From contig CALVJB010000012.1 of assembly GCA_944332025.1 (NCBI GenBank), positions 1-33,223 on the forward strand: DNA of 33,223 nt, read 5' to 3'. The translations under genes and the position numbers were made by a program. Numbering within the stretch: the stretch's first letter is position 1; each line of letters opens with the position of its first letter. Below, piece after piece: positions 14,871 through 21,912 of the stretch. Below the pieces are notes generated by a model. The model was not told where the DNA came from, ran no database searches, and saw only the letters and a list, made by a program, of their open reading frames with translations. The DNA comes from an uncultured Bacilli bacterium. Lineage in GTDB: Bacteria > Bacillota_I > Bacilli_A > RF39 > UBA660.

Positions 14871-16724
14871 TTAATCAGCAAGTTCCAAAGTAAATGGATC
14901 AGATTTAGTACCTGTTCCTTCGGTTATTACTACGTTAGATTTTAGATTTAATGATGGAAGAATACCATGTGAGTTAGAAGGAATACCATCGTTCACATAG
15001 CCACTGTACCCAACACCATACACATAAGATGCGCTATGTGGAGTTAAAGCCCAATAAGTTATACTATTATCATATTTTTCGAATTGACCAGACATTAATT
15101 CCCCATATCGGAGTAAGCCTATTTTTGCTTCTGTAGTATATGAAGTTGTACTATTCATATTAGCATCTGCATACTTTGCTAGTTTATAACTTACACCACT
15201 TTCTACTGTTCCAAGATACCAAGTACTATTTTCTTCAACCATATCACTATATGTACTATCCACATATTCTGTTAAATATACTCCATTTAAGAAGGTACCT
15301 ATTGTTGTACTACTTGAATAACTAACACTATTATTACTATCAAAAGCTATTTTTTTAAATTCTTCAGAATCTTTCAATGGTTCGGCACTTACTATCTTTG
15401 TTCCTGTACCATTTTCATGACTTACTATTCTATATAGATTATTTTCATCATTACCAAATCTTATATATTCACCACTATATCTTGTGTTAAGTTTTGTTCC
15501 ATTCAAATTAGTATCATTATCTCCCATTAGTCTGTATGGATCATCTTTTGTTCCTTCCCCATCAACTATTTTTACATTACTTTTTAAATTTATTGATGGA
15601 TGCACACCATTTGCGAGAGAAGGACTATAGTTGCTCACATTGCCAAGAGAGTCAACGTAACGTACATAAGATGAATCGTATGGAGTTAAAGTCCACCAAG
15701 AAAGCCTATTATTTAAATAACCATCTGTCCCACCATTATTACTAGACTGATACTCATACATATTTAAAAGTCCTACTGCATCAGTTACAGTTTCCTGCCC
15801 ATTAGGTCTTGTTATACTACCTAATTCTGTATCATCCGTCGTCGCATCCCACTTAGCATCTGTTACAATAAAATTCTTATAATTTCTTAAATTACCTAAA
15901 AAACCATCTACACTTGTATCATTTAACCACTCTTCCATATAACTTCCTTCAAAAGCACTACTATTAGCACCATAAGATATGGCACTTATATTCCACTGTG
16001 TTACTAACTTAGTTGTTCCTGCTTCTTTATTTACAGACACCGCTCTCCATAACTTTCCACTATACCAGATATAGTTGTTAGGATCAGTTCCTGTTATAAA
16101 TGTATCTACTCCATCATCATATTGGTTTTCTTTAGGAATATTTTCAAGCAACACTGTACTAACTTCTTCTCCTACAGGTTGTGTTGCTACTACTCTTAAT
16201 TTTGCTTTAAATGTTTTACCTCCTGCTTCTTCACTTGTTGCATCATAATCTATCCAGATTCTTAAAGTATAATTAATAGTTTCATCTTTAGCAATAGTAC
16301 CAAAGTCTACTCTTCTATTAGGATCACTTCCCATTGTTGTTAAGTTCTTAGCACTAAAAACTTCTTCATTCTTGGTTAAACTATACCTTATAGCAGAATC
16401 AGTCATCCTTGTTTCTCCTTCATCTAGAGGTATATCATCTAAATATATTTTATAATCTGTTTCTATATTTCCATTATTAGTTAAAGAAAAACTAAAGCCA
16501 TTTAAACTCATTCCTTCAGAGTCTTCTATAGGTATTTGTTTTTCAAGTGTTAATTCATTATCTTCTCCAAGTACCAAATCAAGTGTCCCTGCTCTTATTA
16601 CATACTCTTCTTGTCCTTGTAAGGTTGTTCTAAGGTAAGCATATGCTATTCCTATTAAAAGTATAAGAATTATTGCAACCGATATTATTATTACCTTTTT
16701 ATTATTTTTAATCGCTTCTTTCAT
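14871..16724 (-). CDS. Surface protein: TasA/CalY-like N-terminus and two DUF6273/lectin-like repeats
   Basis: A 617-residue exported protein. Residues 1-35 are a SipW-type signal (MKEAIKNNKK, hydrophobic core, IGIAYAYLRTTLQG). Residues 35-185 are a strand-rich TasA/camelysin-like domain (FSFSLTNNGNIETDYKIYLDD). Two tandem repeats follow. The first has DTFITGTDPNNYIWYSGKLWRAVSV, EEWLND, VGLLNMYEYQSS and WWTLTPYDSSYVRYV...PSINLKSNV. The second has SGEYIRFGNDENNLYRIVSHENG, GTFLNG, YWALTPHSASYV and PSLNLKSNV. Each repeat holds one variable cassette before its conserved PS(I/L)NLKSNV. The ATG at 16724 is chosen for AGGTG six bases upstream. A GTG and ATG just before it lie in the ribosome site. 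It follows the gene at 16734 by nine bases. It is probably a fibre or surface display protein. The ligand is unknown. Confidence 0.8.
   Translation of the reverse strand: MKEAIKNNKKVIIISVAIILILLIGIAYAYLRTTLQGQEEYVIRAGTLDLVLGEDNELTLEKQIPIEDSEGMSLNGFSFSLTNNGNIETDYKIYLDDIPLDEGETRMTDSAIRYSLTKNEEVFSAKNLTTMGSDPNRRVDFGTIAKDETINYTLRIWIDYDATSEEAGGKTFKAKLRVVATQPVGEEVSTVLLENIPKENQYDDGVDTFITGTDPNNYIWYSGKLWRAVSVNKEAGTTKLVTQWNISAISYGANSSAFEGSYMEEWLNDTSVDGFLGNLRNYKNFIVTDAKWDATTDDTELGSITRPNGQETVTDAVGLLNMYEYQSSNNGGTDGYLNNRLSWWTLTPYDSSYVRYVDSLGNVSNYSPSLANGVHPSINLKSNVKIVDGEGTKDDPYRLMGDNDTNLNGTKLNTRYSGEYIRFGNDENNLYRIVSHENGTGTKIVSAEPLKDSEEFKKIAFDSNNSVSYSSSTTIGTFLNGVYLTEYVDSTYSDMVEENSTWYLGTVESGVSYKLAKYADANMNSTTSYTTEAKIGLLRYGELMSGQFEKYDNSITYWALTPHSASYVYGVGYSGYVNDGIPSNSHGILPSLNLKSNVVITEGTGTKSDPFTLELAD
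14955..15041 (-). other. Variable cassette, second repeat of the 14871 protein
   Basis: A 29-codon cassette between LTP and PSLNL. It aligns without gaps to the cassette at 15597-15683, yet I counted about 32 base differences in 87, with 24 of them at codon positions 1 or 2. The invariant positions are few (Ser5, Tyr6, Val7, Val10, Gly14, Val16, Pro21, Gly26). It is a candidate variable region of a hypermutation system, or the result of ordinary diversifying selection. Confidence 0.55.
15597..15683 (-). other. Variable cassette, first repeat of the 14871 protein
   Basis: This is the 29-codon partner of 14955-15041. Its codon dialect (TCA, TCT, CCT, GTT) is the AT-rich host style and differs from the GC-rich dialect of the 24625 gene. 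If a template exists, it must be a different one. Confidence 0.55.
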
Positions 16725-16733
16725 AAACATCAC

Positions 16734-18515
16734 CTACCTTATTGTCGCTACTAGACGGAATGAGATAAAATCAACAACATTTCCACCATTGCTAGAAGAA
16801 GAGAAAATCCCATAAGTATTATTCATTTGTCCATAACTACCACCACGCAACAGCCATGGATATGACTCACTAACCATAATAAAATAATCATTATACCAAC
16901 CACTTGTCTCCGTTAAAGAATGACTTAAACACTCACTATCATTACATGCTGTATTTACATTATTGCTTATATACTTATCATAATACTTTACATCTGGCAT
17001 AAAAGGTAAACCACTAGTTGATATTACATCATTATAATTTGCCATGACATACTCCCAAGTACCTCCACTCATATCATATATTCCATAAATATTTCCTGTA
17101 GTTGATGCTCCTGTTCCATTCATTTCTGTATCGTATGTATATTGACATCCATAACTACCGTTAGCACTAGGTAATCCACTACTACAGCCTGTTATATAAC
17201 TATCTGATTTATTTTGATATACTTCTTTATTCTCTCTGCTATAATTAGTATTTCCTAACTTTCCATATTTACTTTGGGAAAGATATGCTACTACTGCCCA
17301 CTCACTATTCTTCATCATATGGGTATCTGTTGTTTCACTAAATCCATATCTGTTTCCTGCATCATTCATTTTTTGTGATACTGTAAAAGCAATATTTATA
17401 TTTGCACTTCTCCAACTTGTTACATTTGGTTTTATCATGACATCTAAATTCATATTGCTTCCTCCACCAGCACTAGCATTTGGATCACTACTAGAAGTCT
17501 CAAACTTTCCTACCCAGATTCCTCTTAACTCTTCATCACCAAACGTAAAAGCATCTGGAGTATACCAATCAGCATCGCTTATTCCTTCACTTACTATGTA
17601 TTTGGCACTCCCTTTATCTTTAGTATTTTCACTAACAAACTTTATATCTATCTCTCCTGGTAAAGCTTGTGTAGGTGTACTTTCTAAATACTCCCCTTGT
17701 TTTCCATAATAATTAGTACCATCAACACTACCTATTGTATAACTATATCTTGGTATCCATACCCACATTGTCTCTATATCATCCATATTTATTACTGTTC
17801 CAACTTCTGCACTTAAATAATTATCTCTTGTATCGCTACTTACTGTTACGGCATTTGCCCATTGTCCACTATCATAATTATACCAATAATTAGTACTAGA
17901 ATCTGCTTTTACCCAATTACTTCCATTATATGTTACCGCTATCATTCCATCATCTAATTCTGGTACATTTGGACTATTTTGTTTCCTATCATAACTTGTT
18001 ACTACTATCTTACTTTGATATATCTTACCCTGAGCAGAGTTATCTGCATCCTCATCTAACCACATCCATAAAGTATAAGTAGTATTATCACTTGGTTCTA
18101 ATACTTGTTCATTCATTACATCAAATGTACCTGTTCCATAATTATTTACTTTAACTACTCCACTATCATATCCTTTATCATTTGTTAGTCTCATCTTTAA
18201 ATAACTATTGGATAAAGTATTATTACTATCTTCTTCTAATGATACATGATAATAAGCATTTATATTACCAGTATTAGTTATAGTAAAAGTATAAGGTGTT
18301 GTTTTAAGTCCTTGTTTATCTGTCATAGGAGCGATATTATCTAAATTAATATTATCTCCCTCTTTAAAATCAACTTGTAATATCCCTGCTGTTAAAGTTA
18401 TCTTTTTATCTCCTTCTATAGTCATAGTAAGTAAAGCATAAGTTGTCCCTACCAAAGCTATTATACTTATTGATATTACTATTACTGATATTATTATATA
18501 TTTCTTTTTATTCAT
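16734..18515 (-). CDS. Surface protein: TasA-like N-terminus and FGE-sulfatase/C-type-lectin-like C-terminus
   Basis: A 593-residue exported protein. A signal segment (MNKKKYIIIS, hydrophobic core, LVGTTYALLTMTI) is followed by a TasA/CalY-like domain to about 180 (YTFTITNTGNINAYYHVSLEE). Residues 240-593 resemble the formylglycine-generating-enzyme/C-type-lectin fold: MWVWIPRYSYTIG, then RGIWVGKFETS, KMNDAGNRYGFS, KNSEWAVVAYLSQSKYG, GNIYGIYDMSGGTWEYVMAN and, at the end, WLLRGGSYG...FISFRLVATIR. FGE-like domains of this form are common display scaffolds, and the active-site Cys of true FGE is not evident. The last 31 codons are a typical place for a variable region. It has AGGAG before the ATG and a good promoter at 18574-18603, and heads the operon with the gene at 14871. 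Confidence 0.8.
   Translation of the reverse strand: MNKKKYIIISVIVISISIIALVGTTYALLTMTIEGDKKITLTAGILQVDFKEGDNINLDNIAPMTDKQGLKTTPYTFTITNTGNINAYYHVSLEEDSNNTLSNSYLKMRLTNDKGYDSGVVKVNNYGTGTFDVMNEQVLEPSDNTTYTLWMWLDEDADNSAQGKIYQSKIVVTSYDRKQNSPNVPELDDGMIAVTYNGSNWVKADSSTNYWYNYDSGQWANAVTVSSDTRDNYLSAEVGTVINMDDIETMWVWIPRYSYTIGSVDGTNYYGKQGEYLESTPTQALPGEIDIKFVSENTKDKGSAKYIVSEGISDADWYTPDAFTFGDEELRGIWVGKFETSSSDPNASAGGGSNMNLDVMIKPNVTSWRSANINIAFTVSQKMNDAGNRYGFSETTDTHMMKNSEWAVVAYLSQSKYGKLGNTNYSRENKEVYQNKSDSYITGCSSGLPSANGSYGCQYTYDTEMNGTGASTTGNIYGIYDMSGGTWEYVMANYNDVISTSGLPFMPDVKYYDKYISNNVNTACNDSECLSHSLTETSGWYNDYFIMVSESYPWLLRGGSYGQMNNTYGIFSSSSNGGNVVDFISFRLVATIR
16755..16847 (-). other. Candidate variable region of the lectin-fold protein
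   Basis: It spans 31 codons from RGG to SFR at the extreme C-terminus. In the lectin-fold targets of known diversity-generating retroelements the variable residues lie in this position. Only one copy exists here, so variation cannot be tested within the window. Confidence 0.4.
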
Positions 18516-18573
18516 CTAATCCAACTCCTACTACCTTTAATATGCACATAATATTAACATCTATTCTTCTTAA

Positions 18574-18603
18574 ATTATACAACAAATATTAAGGGTAATA
18601 CAA
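18574..18603 (-). promoter_or_regulatory. Promoter of the first surface-protein operon
   Basis: On the minus strand TTGTAT (18598-18603), an 18-base spacer and a perfect TATAAT (18574-18579) precede the gene at 18515 by about 58 bases. The -35 overlaps one arm of the inverted repeat at 18599-18625. Confidence 0.7.
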
Positions 18604-18625
18604 GTAAGTATTTCTATTACTTGTA
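18599..18625. promoter_or_regulatory. Inverted repeat overlapping the -35: candidate operator
   Basis: TACAAGTAA (18599-18607) and TTACTTGTA (18617-18625) are perfect 9-bp inverted copies with a 9-base spacer. The arm nearest the gene shares five bases with the -35 of the surface-operon promoter. There is no T-run on either side, so a terminator is unlikely. The layout fits a dimeric regulator site. Confidence 0.5.
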
Positions 18626-18631
18626 AATACA

Positions 18632-18661
18632 AAAAGAAAAGTAATCATTTACTCTTCTTTT
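18632..18661 (-). terminator. Rho-independent terminator of the Ca-ATPase/ABC-F operon
   Basis: AAAAGAAAAGTAA and TTACTCTTCTTTT form a 13-bp stem with one mismatch and a 4-base loop. On the minus strand it ends CTTTTCTTTTTG. It lies about 20 bases past the stop of the gene at 18680. Confidence 0.75.
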
Positions 18662-18679
18662 CATAATAATAACTATCTT

Positions 18680-19042
18680 TTATTTTCTACTATTTTTTAA
18701 TTTTAAACTATTTCTTCTATTTTGCATTTTAATTAACTTCTTTTTATTATAATCAGGTATTGAATACTTATTATCAATTCTTCCTTCTATGGTAGTACAT
18801 TCTATTAAATCATCATCAATACTTAATCTTTTAGAAACTTCTAACTCATTTATAGTTTTATAAATTTTCTCTAAACTATCTTCTAAACTAATATCTTTAC
18901 TATTATAAAATCTATAAATTTTATCTAAAAAATGAACTTCATCTTCTACTCTTACATAACTAATATTATGTTGAGACAAATATCTTAATAAAAAATCAAC
19001 AATCTCTTCTTTAGCATTAGTATATATATTTTTTATATTCAT
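18680..19042 (-). CDS. Small unknown protein downstream of the ABC-F gene
   Basis: A 120-residue cytosolic, highly charged protein without Cys motifs or membrane segments, except a single Cys in IECTTIEG. Residues 1-75 are predicted mostly helical (FLLRYLSQHNISYVRVEDEVHFLDKIYRFYN). The tail is strongly basic (YNKKKLIKMQNRRNSLKLKNSRK), which could contact RNA or ribosomes. I do not recognise a family. It begins two bases after the ABC-F stop with only a weak purine-rich site (GAGAGAAAG), so its translation is probably coupled to the ABC-F gene. A link to the ribosome is inferred only from the basic tail and that neighbour. Confidence 0.6.
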   Translation of the reverse strand: MNIKNIYTNAKEEIVDFLLRYLSQHNISYVRVEDEVHFLDKIYRFYNSKDISLEDSLEKIYKTINELEVSKRLSIDDDLIECTTIEGRIDNKYSIPDYNKKKLIKMQNRRNSLKLKNSRK

Positions 19043-19044
19043 AT

Positions 19045-20628
19045 CTACTTTCTCTCATAATACTCATCAAAAGTCATTCTCCTATCTATAATAGAACCAT
19101 CATCTAATATTTCAATAACTCTATTACAAACAGTTTGATTTAACTCATGATCTCTTGATGTCAATATTAACTCTCCTTTAAAGTTCTCTAATCCTTTATT
19201 TAATGATGTAATACTCTCTAAATCTAAATGGTTAGTAGGCTCATCTAATATAAGGAAGTTAGGCTCTTCTAACATTAATTTACTTAACATACATCTTGCC
19301 TTCTCTCCTCCAGATAAAACACTAACTTTCTTAAAGACATCTTCTCCACTAAATAACATTCTTCCTAAGAATCCTCTTAAGTGTGTCTCATCGTCTACCC
19401 TATAAAACTGACTTAACCATTCTAATATATTTTTATCATTCTCAAAGTAACTACTATTATCTTGTGGTAAATATGAAGCATCTATTGTCTTACCAAACAT
19501 TACATCTCCTTCATCACATTTAATATTACCTGCTAATATCTCAAAAAGAGTAGTCTTCGCTAAATCATTATCAGATATAATAGCAATTTTATCTCCTCTA
19601 AGAATAGTAAAAGATATTTTATTAAGTATTTTCTTACCATCTACCTCTTTACTTAAATTATCTACTTTAAGTACTTCTTTACCAATATTCTTAGTAATAG
19701 GAAAATCTATATAAGGATACTTTCTAGATGATGGAACTATTGTCTCTAATTCTATCTTCTCCAACATCTTCTTTCTAGAAGTAGCCTGCCTACTCTTAGA
19801 AGCATTAGCACTAAACCTTGCAATAAAGTCTTGTAACTCTTTAATCTTCTCTTCTTTCTTCTTATTAGCATCTTTCATTTGTTTTAAAAGAAGCTGGCTT
19901 GATTCATACCAAAAGTCATAATTACCTATATACATCTTCATCTTACCATAATCTATATCTACTATATGAGTACATACTTTATTTAAGAAATGTCTATCAT
20001 GACTAACAACTATTACTGTATTAGGATAATTTATTAAAAACTCTTCTAACCAACTAATAGCATCTATATCTAAACTATTAGTAGGTTCATCAAGTAAAAG
20101 AATATCAGGATTACCAAACAAAGCAGATGCTAACATAACTTTGACTCTTAACTTAACAGGTATATCTTTCATACTTTTTTCAAAGTATTCATCACTAACC
20201 CCTAAATTAGTTAAAAGTATAGCACTATCATTCTCTGCATTCCAACCATCCATATCTAAAAACTCTGCTTCAAGATCTGCTAATTTATACCCATCTTCTT
20301 CAGTAAACTCCGTATGAGAATATAACTCTTCTTTTTCTTTCATAATTTTATAGAGTCTATCATTACCCATAATAACAACATCTAATACTCTCATATCATC
20401 ATACTGATAATGATCTTGCTTTAATATTGATATTCTCTCTCCCTTACTAACTATAATATCTCCAGTAGTAGTATCAATCTCTCCAGTAAGAAGTTTTAAA
20501 AAGGTACTTTTCCCAGCCCCATTCGCTCCTATTATTCCATAACAATTACCATTTGTAAATTTTAAATTAACATCACTAAACAAAGTTCTCTTATCAAACT
20601 TTAAACTAACATTATTTACTTGTAACAT
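19045..20628 (-). CDS. ABC-F family ATPase, YbiT/YkpA-like, with one degenerate ATP site
   Basis: A 527-residue two-domain soluble ABC-F protein of the ribosome-associated type. NBD1 has an intact Walker A (GANGAGKS, 34-41), Q-loop, Walker B (LLLDEPTN, 177-184) and switch (SHDRH, 209-213), but its signature is IPVKLRV (156-162) instead of LSGGxxx. The linker 240-300 is the charged helical ABC-F arm with SANASKSRQATSR. NBD2 has an intact signature (LSGGEKAR, 438-445) and Walker B, but its Walker A reads SDNDLAKTT (352-360) and its switch SRDH (491-494). The three losses fall on the same composite site. The start has GGAGGAG. It is fourth in the Ca-ATPase operon. Confidence 0.9.
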   Translation of the reverse strand: MLQVNNVSLKFDKRTLFSDVNLKFTNGNCYGIIGANGAGKSTFLKLLTGEIDTTTGDIIVSKGERISILKQDHYQYDDMRVLDVVIMGNDRLYKIMKEKEELYSHTEFTEEDGYKLADLEAEFLDMDGWNAENDSAILLTNLGVSDEYFEKSMKDIPVKLRVKVMLASALFGNPDILLLDEPTNSLDIDAISWLEEFLINYPNTVIVVSHDRHFLNKVCTHIVDIDYGKMKMYIGNYDFWYESSQLLLKQMKDANKKKEEKIKELQDFIARFSANASKSRQATSRKKMLEKIELETIVPSSRKYPYIDFPITKNIGKEVLKVDNLSKEVDGKKILNKISFTILRGDKIAIISDNDLAKTTLFEILAGNIKCDEGDVMFGKTIDASYLPQDNSSYFENDKNILEWLSQFYRVDDETHLRGFLGRMLFSGEDVFKKVSVLSGGEKARCMLSKLMLEEPNFLILDEPTNHLDLESITSLNKGLENFKGELILTSRDHELNQTVCNRVIEILDDGSIIDRRMTFDEYYERK

Positions 20629-20643
20629 TACACTCCTCCAGTA

Positions 20644-21291
20644 CTATCTTTTTAATTTATAAGTTAAAACAGCTTCTATAGGATAAGCTTCTCCCACGTT
20701 AGATACTTCAGTCATACCTACTAATTTATGAACATTTGAAGCTTTTAAATTTCTAGATATAAAGAAATGATTTAACATCTCTCTATTATTTTTAGCATGA
20801 CTCATCCCACCTACTAAAGTAGAAATATCATCTAAATCAAACATATCACAAAATTGATTTGTATCAAATTCTCTTGGAAATCTACCTGCAACTATTCTAG
20901 TCTTAAGAACATGTTCAGTATTAGGATTATTATAAGCTTCACACACTTTATAAACATCTTTCATATTTTTAGGATTATCACAATTTACATTAATCCATGC
21001 CATAGGTCCACTATTAAACATAATAGTAGAACTAACTACTTTAGATTTAAAATCAATATCATATCCTTTTAAATCTTTATCATATAATAAAGCCATTCTA
21101 TTTCTATAATTAATAGCATTATAATCTAATTTACTAAAATCAATATTACTAGTTAAAATATTACCTTGTAACATAATAATACTATAATCTTCATGACTTA
21201 TATAATTTGTTATATATTCTCTTTTACTATTATCCTTTATAGGAACAAAAGCCTTTCCTAAATTCATACTAAGTATTTTTAAATTCTTCAT
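20644..21291 (-). CDS. EEP-fold-like protein lacking the catalytic Glu (paralogue 1)
   Basis: A 215-residue cytosolic protein. Its layout recalls the endonuclease/exonuclease/phosphatase superfamily: strand KILSMN with Asn10, a helix, then YSIIMLQGN at 36-44 where active enzymes have LQE, a later strand with NCDNP, and near the end NHFFISRNL where enzymes have a (S)DH motif. The metal-binding Glu is Gly43 here and the DH pair is changed to NH, so it is probably not a nuclease. It is clearly paralogous to the next upstream gene, with the same LQGN at the same position. AGGAGATAAG precedes the ATG. It could be a binding or scaffold derivative. Fold assignment rests on motifs read by eye. Confidence 0.6.
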   Translation of the reverse strand: MKNLKILSMNLGKAFVPIKDNSKREYITNYISHEDYSIIMLQGNILTSNIDFSKLDYNAINYRNRMALLYDKDLKGYDIDFKSKVVSSTIMFNSGPMAWINVNCDNPKNMKDVYKVCEAYNNPNTEHVLKTRIVAGRFPREFDTNQFCDMFDLDDISTLVGGMSHAKNNREMLNHFFISRNLKASNVHKLVGMTEVSNVGEAYPIEAVLTYKLKR

Positions 21292-21302
21292 AATCTTATC
21301 TC

Positions 21303-21872
21303 CTATCTCTTTTTCTTATATGTAATATCAACAACCATAGGCTCTACTTCTACTGAACCCATCATAGGACTATCTACTACTCTAGCATCTAATCCTTTAG
21401 ATACAAGTATATAATTACTTCTAAGTTCACTACAAATAATATCAAGGTTATATTTATTACAAAAACTATCTATATTTACATTCTGTAATGTTCCTGCCAA
21501 GACTTTATGGTCTATATTTTCATATTCTCTAAGTATATCTCTAAGTTTCCCTAAACTTTCTTTCTTAAGTTTTTTTATGTTACAAAAAGCAGTATCTTTA
21601 GTAACAATAGCACTATAATCTACAGAAGAAAAATTATCAACAATATCTAATATAGGCTTCAAAAGAAACATACTACTATAATAATCATAAGTAATATCAT
21701 ATCCATCTAACCTAGTAGAAAGATCATACAAATAATTATTATTTCCCTGTAACATACAAAAATCAACATTTATTTTTCTTAAATAATCTATTACTCTTTT
21801 AGATCTTGCTTCTTTACCTTTAACTAAGGTAAAAGAATCTAAATCAAAGCTCATGACTCTAAAATTTTTCAT
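21303..21872 (-). CDS. EEP-fold-like protein lacking the catalytic Glu (paralogue 2)
   Basis: A 189-residue paralogue of the gene 11 bases downstream. It starts MKNFRVMSFD, with Asp10 where the other has Asn10, continues to INVDFCMLQGN with Gly43 replacing the catalytic Glu, and ends SNYILVSKGLDARVVDSPMMG, where the usual SDH is SN. The two proteins keep the same spacing from start to LQGN but are otherwise strongly diverged, as expected of an old tandem duplication. The ATG at 21872 follows GGAGGAGAAG. An in-frame codon ten residues further up lacks any such site. No activity can be assigned. Confidence 0.6.
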   Translation of the reverse strand: MKNFRVMSFDLDSFTLVKGKEARSKRVIDYLRKINVDFCMLQGNNNYLYDLSTRLDGYDITYDYYSSMFLLKPILDIVDNFSSVDYSAIVTKDTAFCNIKKLKKESLGKLRDILREYENIDHKVLAGTLQNVNIDSFCNKYNLDIICSELRSNYILVSKGLDARVVDSPMMGSVEVEPMVVDITYKKKR

Positions 21873-21912
21873 ACTTCTCCTCCAGTGATTTATATTATAC
21901 AACTAATATTCT

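Noticed and set aside
17437-17709. Plus-strand open frame inside the lectin-fold surface gene
   Set aside because: It is a shadow of the minus-strand coding sequence and matches no recognisable protein.
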